Assembly (NCBI RefSeq): GCF_002943565.1
Contig: NZ_PJCH01000003.1
Coordinates: forward strand, 194,001-258,000
DNA length: 64,000 nt
From: Hyphococcus luteus
GTDB lineage: Bacteria; Pseudomonadota; Alphaproteobacteria; Caulobacterales; Parvularculaceae
Direction: 5' to 3'
In this document: in pieces, positions 36,323 through 44,642 of the stretch
Position numbering within the stretch: the first letter of the stretch is position 1
How the letters are laid out: each line of letters starts with the position of its first letter
The notes under the pieces: model-generated
The model's input: only the letters and a program-made list of their open reading frames with translations
Told to the model about the DNA's origin: nothing
Databases searched by the model: none
Program-made: the position numbers and the translations under genes

Positions 36323-36850
36323 ATGAACGACGATCAGTACGCCGAAAAGCAGATTTACAAAGTCGTCATCGCGGCGCCGATCGAGACCGTCTGGTCGGAA
36401 CTCGTGAACACCCAGTCGCCGCGCCCGTTCTTCTGGAACTCCAATTGGGACGCCAAAGAAATGGCGCCTGGCAATCGCTATCGCATGCTGTCCGGCGACG
36501 GCAAGGTGGTCGCGGTGATCGGCGAGATCATCGAGATGGAGCCGCCCCGCAAAATGGTCACGAGCTTCCAGCTCACCTCCCTGCCCGACCCCGCCTCGAC
36601 CGTCACTTATCTCCTGAAAGACGTCGACGGCGGCACGGAATTCCAGCTCATCACCGAGCATGTCGTCGCCGGCTCCAAGAGTGAAAAATCCATGGCCTCT
36701 GGCTCGAAATCCATTGTCGAGAATTTCAAGGCCTATGTGGAGACCGGCAAGGTCACGTTCGGCGCGCGCATGATGCTCGGTCTTTTCGCGCTGATGACGC
36801 CGCTGACGCCGAAAACGATGCGCGCCGAAAACTGGCCGCTCGAAAAATAG
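36323..36850 (+). CDS. SRPBCC (AHSA1-like) domain protein
   Basis: A 175-residue START/SRPBCC-fold protein: YKVVIAAPIETVWSELVNTQSPRPFFWNSNWDAKEMAPGNRYRM, then EIIEMEPPRKMVTSFQL and GTEFQLITEH. These domains bind hydrophobic ligands; many are paired with an ArsR regulator, as here. ATG 36323 follows the arsR stop by 1 nt; the frame open to 36281 overlaps arsR and is not used. Confidence 0.85.
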   Translation: MNDDQYAEKQIYKVVIAAPIETVWSELVNTQSPRPFFWNSNWDAKEMAPGNRYRMLSGDGKVVAVIGEIIEMEPPRKMVTSFQLTSLPDPASTVTYLLKDVDGGTEFQLITEHVVAGSKSEKSMASGSKSIVENFKAYVETGKVTFGARMMLGLFALMTPLTPKTMRAENWPLEK

Positions 36851-36868
36851 CACAAAGGGAGAGAAACC

Positions 36869-37300
36869 ATGTCCGCAATCGTCAAACCGCCAGTCTGGTT
36901 CTGGGTTGTCGCCGTCATCGCCATTTTATGGAATCTTCTGGGCGTTTACGCCTATCTGGCGGACGTCATGATGTCGCCGGAAAAGCTCGCCGACTATCCG
37001 GAAGAGGAACAGGCGTTGATTGCGGGACGCCCGGGCTGGCTCTTCGGCGTTTACGCCATCGCCGTCTTCGGCGGCCTGATCGGATCGGCGGCGCTCGCTC
37101 TGCGCAAGGCTTTTGCGGCGCCCATTTTCGCGGTTTCCTTAGCCGCCATCCTGATCCAAATGGGCTATGTGTTCTTCGGCATGAACGCCTTGTCCATTCT
37201 TGGTCTCGGCGCCGCAGTCTTTCCGGCGATCATCTGCCTGATCGGCGCTTTTCTTTTGTGGTTTTCCATGCAGTCAAAATCGAAAGGCTGGATTGGATGA
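36869..37300 (+). CDS. Four-helix membrane protein, hypothetical
   Basis: A 143-residue protein with four membrane helices (FWVVAVIAILWNLLGVYAYLADV at the N-terminus) and a loop MMSPEKLADYPEEEQALIAGRPGWLFGVY that recurs in small uncharacterised membrane proteins. AAAGGGAGAG precedes the start. It is third in the ArsR-SRPBCC operon, 18 nt after the SRPBCC gene, and is probably co-regulated with it. Function unknown. Confidence 0.75.
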   Translation: MSAIVKPPVWFWVVAVIAILWNLLGVYAYLADVMMSPEKLADYPEEEQALIAGRPGWLFGVYAIAVFGGLIGSAALALRKAFAAPIFAVSLAAILIQMGYVFFGMNALSILGLGAAVFPAIICLIGAFLLWFSMQSKSKGWIG

Positions 37301-37316
37301 CAGCGCGCAAAAGACG

Positions 37317-38609
37317 TCAGCGCTCAAGCGCTTTCGCCTTGCGGGCCTCGCCCATCTGATATTTGAGAAAGGCCGGCAGGAGCGCCATTTTCTCCGCCGT
37401 CTCCCGACCTTCCGACAGGCGATAAATATTCTCATAGAAAAACGCCATCACCGAAAAGCCATTGAGCGCCTTTAAAAAATCGACGCCGGAATTGGGGCCG
37501 AAAACGCCCGGCCCGAGGCGCATCAGCTTTTCGTAAGAGGGCGCAACGTCAATCTCTCCGTTGAAAAGCTTTTCCGGCAGGTTCGGATCGACGCAAAGCG
37601 GGCGCGCAAGGCCGATCACGTCGCAGGCGCCGGAAGAGAGCGCTTCCTCCATGCCCGCCCGGCTTCTGAATCCGCCCGTCACCATCAGCGGCACTTTCGC
37701 AACCGCCCGGATTTCCTCCGCATAGGTCAGAAAATAAGCTTCGCGCTCGCGGGTCGCCTCGCGTTTCGTTTCTTCATAGCGCGCCTCCATGCCTTCAAGG
37801 TCCATCATCGCCGGCTGTTCGTAAGACCCGCCGGAAACCTCCAGAAGATCGACGCCCGCCTCGTTCAGCCAGCTTGCGACCTGAAGGCATTCGGCGGGCG
37901 AAAAGCCGCCTTTCTGGAAATCGGAGGAATTCAGTTTCACTGACAGGGGAAAGCCCGATCCGACCTGCGCGCGAACCTCTTTGATGACGCGCATCAGCAA
38001 TCGCGCGCGGTTTTCCAAGGCGCCGCCCCAGTCGTCCTCGCGCAGATTGGCGCGCGGATTGAGGAACTCCGAAATCAGATAGCCATGCGCCGCATGAATT
38101 TGCACCCCGGAAAAGCCCGCGCGCTTGGCGACCGACGCCGCGTTTGCGAACCGCGCGATAACCTCTTCGATTTCATCGCCGGTGAGCGCGCGGGGCGTCC
38201 CAAACTGTCCGCTGGGAAGACCCAGCGCAACGGCGGACGGCGCCACCGGCTCTTTCGCGACGATATTCGGCGTCTGGCGGCCGGCATGGGAGATCTGCAT
38301 CCAGATGTCCGCGTCCGCCTCGCGCGCCGCGCCGGACCAGCGCTTTAAAAGATCGAGCTGTTCGTCCGTCTGCGTCCCGTCAATCGCGACATTGCCGGGC
38401 CGTTCGAGATAGCGCCGGTCGACCATGACATTGCCGGTGATGAGGAGACCGGCCCCGCCTTCGGCCCAGCGCCGGTAAAGCGTCTGATGGCGCTGCGTCG
38501 CCCGGTTCCAGGCGTCAGCGAGCCCTTCCGTCATCGCGGCTTTGGCGATGCGGTTTTTGAGCTTCCCGCCGCTCGGCAAGATCAGCGGTTTTGTCAGAAA
38601 CCCGGTCAT
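37317..38609 (-). CDS. NADH:flavin oxidoreductase (old yellow enzyme family)
   Basis: A 430-residue FMN-dependent TIM-barrel enzyme: LKNRIAKAAMTEGLAD near the N-terminus, WMQISHAGRQ, the GVQIHAAHGYLISEFLNPRAN active-site segment, LSVKLNSSDFQKGG and VTGGFRSRAGMEEAL for the phosphate site. There is no C-terminal Fe-S or NADPH domain, so it is a single-domain OYE-like reductase and not a 2,4-dienoyl-CoA reductase. ATG 38609 has GGAAAGA upstream. Substrate unknown. Confidence 0.87.
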   Translation of the reverse strand: MTGFLTKPLILPSGGKLKNRIAKAAMTEGLADAWNRATQRHQTLYRRWAEGGAGLLITGNVMVDRRYLERPGNVAIDGTQTDEQLDLLKRWSGAAREADADIWMQISHAGRQTPNIVAKEPVAPSAVALGLPSGQFGTPRALTGDEIEEVIARFANAASVAKRAGFSGVQIHAAHGYLISEFLNPRANLREDDWGGALENRARLLMRVIKEVRAQVGSGFPLSVKLNSSDFQKGGFSPAECLQVASWLNEAGVDLLEVSGGSYEQPAMMDLEGMEARYEETKREATREREAYFLTYAEEIRAVAKVPLMVTGGFRSRAGMEEALSSGACDVIGLARPLCVDPNLPEKLFNGEIDVAPSYEKLMRLGPGVFGPNSGVDFLKALNGFSVMAFFYENIYRLSEGRETAEKMALLPAFLKYQMGEARKAKALER

Positions 38610-38710
38610 GGCGCGTCTTTCCGGACAATACGCTATCATGATGCGCCGATTCCCGCGAGCGGCTGCGCCTGACTCTTGCGGAGCCCCGAGACCTTGCGGG
38701 AGAATAAGCC

Positions 38711-39490
38711 ATGGCTGAACAAAAAGCAGTGCTGACCGAAATCGACGGTCCGGTCCTGACCGTGACCATCAACCGGCCGGCGCGGCGCAACGCCGTCGAT
38801 GTTCCGACCGCAAAAGCGCTCGCCGAAATCTTCCGCGATTTCGACGCCGACGATGCGCTTTCCGTCGCGATCCTGACCGGCGCGGACGGCAATTTCTGCG
38901 CCGGCGCCGATCTCAAGGCTTTGGCGCAAGGTGAAGAAAAACGCGTCACGGAAGACGGCGACGGTCCCATGGGTCCGACGCGCCTCAGGCTGTCGAAACC
39001 GGTCATCGCCGCCGTCGAAGGCTACGCCGTCGCCGGCGGGATCGAACTGGCGCTGTGGTGCGATATGCGCGTCGCAGCGGAAGGATCGGTCTTCGGCGTT
39101 TTCTGCCGACGCTTCGGCGTGCCGCTGGTGGATCTCGGCACCATCCGCCTGCCGCGCCTCATCGGCCATTCGCGCGCCATGGATCTCATTCTCACCGGCC
39201 GGCCCGTCGCGGCGCGCGAAGCCGTCGACATCGGACTCGCCAACCGGCTTTCCGCGAAAGGCGAAGCCCTCCCCGCCGCCAAGGCGCTGGCGGCCGAAAT
39301 CGCCGCCCTGCCCCAGACCTGCCTGCGCCATGACCGTCTCTCGGCGCTCGAACAATGGGACCTTTCCGAAGACGCAGCGCTGCGCAACGAAATCCGGCAC
39401 GGCCTCGCGACCATCTCTTCCGGCGAAACGGCCTCCGGCGCGGCGGCCTTTGCCGGCGGGGCGGGCCGCGGCGGCGGCAAAAGAAATTAA
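38711..39490 (+). CDS. Enoyl-CoA hydratase/isomerase family protein (crotonase)
   Basis: A 259-residue crotonase-fold protein with oxyanion-hole segments NFCAGADLKAL and GYAVAGGIELAL and the helix FGVPLVDLGTIRLPRLIGHSRAMDLILTGRPV. At the usual second catalytic glutamate position there is a non-acidic residue (VPLVDLG), so simple hydratase activity is doubtful; this branch is common in genomes and poorly defined. It overlaps the convergent methyltransferase gene by 4 nt. Confidence 0.85.
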   Translation: MAEQKAVLTEIDGPVLTVTINRPARRNAVDVPTAKALAEIFRDFDADDALSVAILTGADGNFCAGADLKALAQGEEKRVTEDGDGPMGPTRLRLSKPVIAAVEGYAVAGGIELALWCDMRVAAEGSVFGVFCRRFGVPLVDLGTIRLPRLIGHSRAMDLILTGRPVAAREAVDIGLANRLSAKGEALPAAKALAAEIAALPQTCLRHDRLSALEQWDLSEDAALRNEIRHGLATISSGETASGAAAFAGGAGRGGGKRN

Positions 39491-40457
39491 ACCGGGCGCC
39501 GCGCAACAAAGCCGACGCAGTCATATTTCTTCTTTTTGTCCGCCAGGGCCGTTTCCATCAGTAGACGGATGGTTTCCATTCGCGAATGCGCCGGCGGCAG
39601 CGCGCTTGTCTCTCCGCCGTCTTTCACGATGCCTTCGCGGATATGATTTTCCGTGGCCCGCCAGGAATTGGTGAAATGTCGCAGGAAGCCGTCATAATAA
39701 TCCCGCTCGATGGCGAACCCGGCCCCTTCGATCACTCTGCGCAGAGTGTCGGGCGTGAAGAAATAAAGATGGCGCGGCGCATCGAACATTTCCGACATGA
39801 TGTTGAAGCGTTCGAAATGCGTTGCGGCGCAGTTCGGCGCCTCGCAGAGAAAAACCCCGCCCGGCCGCGTCAGCGAAAACGCCGTCGCCAGCGCTTTCAC
39901 CGGATCGAGACAGTGCTCGATCGCATGGGTCATGATCACGATGTCGAACAACTGGCCCGCAAGCGATTCCGGCGGCGCCTCGCCGGTTCCCTGATGCGCG
40001 GCGATCCCGGCCTTGGCCAGGTTCTCCACCGCTTCCGGATCGGGATCGAGCCCGGCGGCCTTGGCCCCCAGCGCTTTGAACTCCTTCAAAAGATTGCCGT
40101 GCCCGCAGCCGATATCGAGCACCCGGATCTCGCCCGCCGGCTTGCCCGCGAGCGCGATCAGCCGTTCAGGCTTGGCGGGATCGCCCTTGTCGAACCGCCA
40201 GGCGAGATGGTCGCGCACCCGGTCCGCGAAAGTCACGGCCTCGCCCTTCTGGAAATGCGATTCGCCATGGGTGTAATAGGCCTCGAGCCGGTAAAAAGCC
40301 GGCAGCTCCTCTGCAGATGGCAGCGGCTCCACCGCGCCGAGCCCGCAGCGCCGGCAGCGCGTGACGCGCCCGTAGGCGTCGGCCGCAGGGTCTTGGCGTC
40401 GATGGGGCAGTTGAGCCAGTCTTCCCGCTCGCCCCCGCAAAGTATGCAGCTTGACAT
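39487..40457 (-). CDS. Class I SAM-dependent methyltransferase with N-terminal frameshift
   Basis: The frame closed at 39487 encodes a methyltransferase (VLDIGCGHGNLLKEFKALGAKAAGLDPD, then DIVIMTHAIEHCLDP). Its family starts with a zinc-binding knuckle of two Cys-x2-Cys pairs. The second pair (RCRRCGLGAVEPLP) is in this frame, but the first (MSSCILCGGEREDWLNCPID, from ATG 40457) is in another frame. A missing base near 40372-40376 would join them (..KTLRPT-x-YGRVTRCRRC..). Either the gene is broken at its N-terminus or the sequence has an error. An alternative in-frame start at 40521 gives an unrelated basic leader. Target unknown. Confidence 0.7.
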
Positions 40458-40585
40458 CAAGTTTTCCCCAATCTGCGCGCCGCCGGATTTTCCCGACCCG
40501 CGGCTTGTGCTTTGCGCTCAAACGGCAACCAGTCTACATCGTTCTGCCACCAAGCGATTCCGTAAGTGTTAATGAATAGAAAAAT

Positions 40586-42580
40586 ATGAGTAAACGTAGC
40601 GGCAAAAACGGCTCCGGCGATGACGATCTCTTTGGCGACTATTCCGCCAAGGACATCGAGGTCCTCGAGGGCCTTGAGCCGGTCCGCAAACGGCCGGGCA
40701 TGTATATCGGCGGCACCGACGAAAAGGCGCTGCACCATCTCTTCGCCGAAGTCCTCGACAACGCCATGGACGAGGCCGTTGCGGGCCATGCGACGCGCAT
40801 CGAGGTCGAGCTGCATGACGACGGCTATCTCTCGGTGAACGATAATGGCCGCGGCGTGCCTGTGGACCCGCATCCGAAGTTCAAGAAGAAGTCGGCGCTC
40901 GAAGTGATCATGACGACGCTGCATTCGGGCGGCAAGTTCGAGGGCAAGGCTTACGTCACTTCGGGCGGCCTTCACGGCGTCGGCGTTTCCGTCGTGAATG
41001 CGCTTTCCGACGACCTCATTGTCGAGGTCTGCCGCGGGCGCACCATGTATCGCCAGTCCTATGCCGAGGGCCATCCGCGAACCAAGCTCGAAAAAGTCGG
41101 CCCGGCGCCGAACAAGCGCGGCACCATGGTGATGTTCCACCCGGACCCGAAAATCTTCGGCGCCAACGCCAAGTTCAAACCGGCGCGCCTTTTCAAGATG
41201 GCGCGCTCGAAGGCTTATCTTTTCGGCGGCGTCGAGATCCGCTGGAAATGCGCGCCTGCGCTCATCAAGGATGACACGCCGTCCGAGGCCGTCTTTCACT
41301 TCGAACGCGGGCTGACGGATTATCTGAAAAGCCTCGCAGGCTCGAAACCCACGGTCACCGACGACATCTTCTCCGGCAAGATCGAAAAGAAAGACGAAGG
41401 CGGCCACGGCAATCTCGAATGGGCCGTGCTCTGGGGCGCGGCCGGCTTCGGCGAAGCCGACGGCTTCATCCATTCTTACTGCAACACCGTGCCGACGCCC
41501 GAAGGCGGCACCCATGAAGCGGGCCTTCGCGCCGCGCTCACCAAAGGCCTCAAGGCCTATGGCGAGCTCTCGGGCGTGAAAAAAGCCGCGAACGTCACCG
41601 CCGAGGACGTGCTCGGCACGGCGGGCGTTCTCCTCTCCGTCTTCGTCAGGAACCCGGAGTTTCAGGGGCAGACCAAGGACAAGCTCGCCACCGCCGAAGC
41701 CCAGCGCATTGTCGAAAACGCCGTCCGGCCCGCTTTCGATCACTGGCTCGCCTCCAATCCGAAACAGGCCGCGGCGCTGGTCGAATGGGTGGTGGACCGG
41801 TCGGAGGAACGCCAGCGCCGGCGCAAGGAAAAGGAAGTCTCCCGCCAGCAGGCGACGCGGAAACTGCGCCTGCCCGGCAAGCTCGCCGACTGCTCCCAGA
41901 AAGATCGTTCGGGTACGGAGATTTTCCTCGTCGAGGGCGATTCGGCGGGCGGCTCTGCAAAACAGGCGAGGAACCGCGCGACGCAGGCCATTCTCCCCTT
42001 GCGCGGCAAGATCCTCAACGTCGCGAGCGCCACCCGCGACAAGATCATGGCCAACCAGGAAATCGCCGACATCGTGCAGGCGCTGGGCGCCGGGACGGGT
42101 CCGAAATTCGACATCGACGCCTTGCGCTACGAAAAAATCATCATCATGACCGACGCCGATGTGGACGGCGCGCATATCGCGGCGCTCCTCATCACCTTCT
42201 TTCATGAGGAAATGCCGGAGCTGATCCGCGCCGGGCGGCTTTATATGGCGCAGCCGCCGCTGTTCCGTTTGAGCGCGGGCGGCAAGTCCGTCTACGCCAT
42301 GACCGAAGACGAACGCGAAAAACTGCTGAAGACCGAGTTCAAGCCGAACCAGAAAGTCGAGGTCGGCCGCTTCAAGGGCCTTGGCGAAATGATGCCCGCG
42401 CAGCTCAAAGAAACCACCATGAACCCGGAAAGCCGCGTCCTCGCCCGCGTCGTCATCGCCGAGGACAAGGAAAAAGACTGCGACAGCCTCGTCGACCGCC
42501 TCATGGGCAAAAAGGCCGAAGCGCGCTTCCAGTTCATCCAGGAAAACGCCGCCTTCGTGCAGGACGAGCTGGATATTTAA
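40586..42580 (+). CDS. parE: DNA topoisomerase IV subunit B
   Basis: A 664-residue type IIA ATPase subunit that with ParC decatenates chromosomes. It has the GHKL site (EVLDNAMDEA, DNGRGVPV, GGLHGVGVSVVNALS), a transducer domain, and a TOPRIM domain with EIFLVEGDSAGGSAKQARNR and IIIMTDADVDGAHIAALL. The ending KGLGEMMPAQLKETTMNPE is typical. The length and the QTKDKLAT-like region favour ParE over GyrB. parC is not in the window. Confidence 0.94.
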   Translation: MSKRSGKNGSGDDDLFGDYSAKDIEVLEGLEPVRKRPGMYIGGTDEKALHHLFAEVLDNAMDEAVAGHATRIEVELHDDGYLSVNDNGRGVPVDPHPKFKKKSALEVIMTTLHSGGKFEGKAYVTSGGLHGVGVSVVNALSDDLIVEVCRGRTMYRQSYAEGHPRTKLEKVGPAPNKRGTMVMFHPDPKIFGANAKFKPARLFKMARSKAYLFGGVEIRWKCAPALIKDDTPSEAVFHFERGLTDYLKSLAGSKPTVTDDIFSGKIEKKDEGGHGNLEWAVLWGAAGFGEADGFIHSYCNTVPTPEGGTHEAGLRAALTKGLKAYGELSGVKKAANVTAEDVLGTAGVLLSVFVRNPEFQGQTKDKLATAEAQRIVENAVRPAFDHWLASNPKQAAALVEWVVDRSEERQRRRKEKEVSRQQATRKLRLPGKLADCSQKDRSGTEIFLVEGDSAGGSAKQARNRATQAILPLRGKILNVASATRDKIMANQEIADIVQALGAGTGPKFDIDALRYEKIIIMTDADVDGAHIAALLITFFHEEMPELIRAGRLYMAQPPLFRLSAGGKSVYAMTEDEREKLLKTEFKPNQKVEVGRFKGLGEMMPAQLKETTMNPESRVLARVVIAEDKEKDCDSLVDRLMGKKAEARFQFIQENAAFVQDELDI

Positions 42581-42610
42581 GCGGCAGCCTCCTTTCTGTT
42601 GGCGCTTTCA

Positions 42611-42780
42611 CTCGATGCCCCTCCTCCCCCATGTAAATGGGGGAGGCGTCCGCGCAGCGGACGGAGGGGGTTCTTCGCCGCCCACCCCCATCCCCGGCTT
42701 CGCCGGTACTTCCCCCGCCCGTGCGCGAAGGCGCACAAATAAAGAGTCGCGCCTTTTGGCGCGGGGCGGGGGAAGAAAGT
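42611..42780. repeat. Hairpin-rich GC intergenic repeat, copy A
   Basis: A series of palindromes: CTCCCCC...GGGGGAG, a GTCCGC/GCGGAC hairpin, GACGGAGGGGG, then a 35-bp block at 42684-42718 identical to 44590-44624, and a variable hairpin pair before GGGGGAAG. This is a modular REP/BIME-like element placed just after parE. Confidence 0.75.
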
Positions 42781-43244
42781 TCCCGTGAAACAATTTACGC
42801 AAAATGGATTCCTCATTTCTTTTAAACCCCGTCTTTTCTGGCGTTCAGGCCGATTTGGCGCCTTTTACACAAAAATGTTTCACGGGATTTTTTGCGCGTT
42901 ACTTCTCTCCCGGCCTCTCCTTATGCCGACTCCCCACGCTTTAAGCGTGGGGTCCAGCGGCCCATAGCCTGGACGCCACGATCCCCGGATCAAGCCCGGG
43001 GCAAGCAAATCGTGGCGAGACGCAAACGGCCAAGCCCTGCGAAGCCTCAACCGGCCTTGCGGAGCTGGCGCGCACCGCATCCTACACCCGCCGGAACAGC
43101 GGGGGACGAAATTTAATTCATGAAATTCTATCCCCGCCCGCCCGTTTGGCCTTATCCTTCGGCCCGCCCGGGCGGCGGTTGTTTCCATCGTGACACGTCA
43201 GTTGGTGCGCCACACCTCAACATTGAACTTCGAGCCAAAACTAC
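42781..43244. other. Non-coding region with further inverted repeats
   Basis: 464 nt without a supportable gene. CCCGTGAAAC at 42782-42791 is repeated inverted at 42877-42886. A CCCCACGC...GCGTGGGG hairpin lies near 42931-42953, and CCCCGG-ATCAAG-CCCGGGG near 42980-42998 is a palindrome type common in alphaproteobacterial intergenic DNA. Confidence 0.55.
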
Positions 43245-43556
43245 TCAACGCTTCACAAGTGTGAGCCCACGGCGCTGGCAATCTTCTCGGCGTTCGATTT
43301 CTTTAAATGATATGTAGGATGAATATCCAACCGAACATATGAATGCAAAACTGAAAGATATAATTCCCAATGTTTCTCCACGTGGAAGTTCAAGATTAAA
43401 AAACGGATCAAGAATAAAAGCACGAGTTATTTGGAAAATTAACGCAAATGCCATTCCCCCGAAAACCGTACCCCATAGTAAAATATTCAGTACGGATTTC
43501 AGAATAGGCACCTCAGTGTATTCAGTATTTAAATCTCTGAATTCCTGTTCAGACAT
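43245..43556 (-). CDS. Hypothetical two-helix membrane protein, AT-rich gene
   Basis: A 103-residue protein from ATG 43556 with GGGAGGAG upstream. Two membrane helices (about residues 18-40 and 62-82) are joined by an extracytoplasmic loop FILDPFFNLELPRGE; the tail is basic. GC content is well below the neighbouring genes, suggesting recent acquisition. Family not recognised. Confidence 0.6.
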   Translation of the reverse strand: MSEQEFRDLNTEYTEVPILKSVLNILLWGTVFGGMAFALIFQITRAFILDPFFNLELPRGETLGIISFSFAFICSVGYSSYISFKEIERREDCQRRGLTLVKR

Positions 43557-43695
43557 ATGCTGCTCCTCCCTAGCTTTATTCGTCCTCTTCGAAATTAATA
43601 TCGAGTCAATAAGATCATTGAAATTTACCGCCGCGCGCAGACAAAATAGCTTTACGCGCTGGACATAGCCTCTCCGCCCCCCATATTCCCTCCCC

Positions 43696-44511
43696 ATGAA
43701 CCTCCTTCTCATCATCCTCGTCGCCGGCGCCGGGCTTTTGCTCGGCGGCTATTGGGCGTTGAAGCGCCGCCGGACCGAGGCGCTGATGGCCGCGCCCTTG
43801 CCCGCCGAGCACCGGCGCATCTTGCGCGCGAAAGTGCCGATCTATTCCGCCCTGCCCCATGACATCCACAAGCGCCTTGACGGGCTGATCAACCGTTTTC
43901 TCGCAGAGAAGAAATTCTACGGCCAGGGCGGGCTCGAGCTTACCGAAGAGATGCGCGTCGTCATCGCGGCGCAGGCTTGCCTTCTCATCGTCAATAAGGA
44001 GAACCGCTGGTTCAAGACGCTCGACACCATTCATGTCTATCCGGGCGCCTTTACCAGCAACACGGCGCGCATCGAGGGTCATGTGCATACGGAGCATCGC
44101 CCGGTGCGCGCCGGGGAAAGCTGGGCGCGCGGCCCCGTGGTCCTCTCCTGGGACCAGGCGGCCTATGGCGCTTTCGCCGCCCATGACGGGCATAATGTGG
44201 TGTTTCACGAATTCGCCCACCAGCTCGACAACGAGACCGGCGTCACGGACGGCTCGCCGCTTCTCGACAAGGACCAGAGCGCCTCGCGCTGGGCGCAGGT
44301 GTTTCGCGCCGCTTACAAACGCCTGCGCGAAGACGCCGCGGCGGGCCGGGCCAATGCGCTCGATCCTTACGGCGCGACGAACCCGGCGGAGTTTTTCGCC
44401 GTGGCGAGCGAAGTCTTTTTCGAACAGCCGAAGAAACTGCAGGACGCCGAGCCCGAGCTCTACGAAGAGATGGCGCATTATTACCGCCTCGACCCGGCGG
44501 ATTGGGTTTAG
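43696..44511 (+). CDS. mtfA: Zinc-dependent peptidase, MtfA family (M90)
   Basis: A 271-residue protein with one N-terminal membrane helix (residues 3-22), then a cytoplasmic metalloprotease domain with HEFAHQLDNETG (zinc histidines and catalytic Glu) and NPAEFFAVASEVFFEQP, which carries the third ligand. MtfA in E. coli controls glucose uptake by binding Mlc and has aminopeptidase activity; no Mlc homologue is visible here. Membrane anchoring differs from the soluble E. coli form. Confidence 0.88.
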   Translation: MNLLLIILVAGAGLLLGGYWALKRRRTEALMAAPLPAEHRRILRAKVPIYSALPHDIHKRLDGLINRFLAEKKFYGQGGLELTEEMRVVIAAQACLLIVNKENRWFKTLDTIHVYPGAFTSNTARIEGHVHTEHRPVRAGESWARGPVVLSWDQAAYGAFAAHDGHNVVFHEFAHQLDNETGVTDGSPLLDKDQSASRWAQVFRAAYKRLREDAAAGRANALDPYGATNPAEFFAVASEVFFEQPKKLQDAEPELYEEMAHYYRLDPADWV

Positions 44512-44518
44512 AGAAGAA

Positions 44519-44640
44519 ATCTCCTCCCCCGTTTACGGGGGAGGTGTCGAAACCGGACGCAGTCCGGTTGAGACGGAGGGGGTGAGCTCACCCCCATCCC
44601 CGGCTTCGCCGGTACTTCCCCCGCAAGCGGGGGAAGAGAG
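44519..44640. repeat. Hairpin-rich GC intergenic repeat, copy B
   Basis: The same modular layout as copy A: CCTCCCCC-GTTTA-GGGGGAGG, a CCGGAC/GTCCGG hairpin, GACGGAGGGGGTGAGCTCA, the 35-bp block at 44590-44624 identical to 42684-42718, and CCCCCGC-AA-GCGGGGG. It fills the gap between convergent mtfA and lpdA and may serve as their terminator. Confidence 0.8.
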
Positions 44641-44642
44641 TC

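Noticed and set aside
40457-42205. 582-codon minus-strand frame opposite parE
   Set aside because: It lies antisense to parE, whose motifs are unmistakable; the antisense translation shows no recognisable domain.
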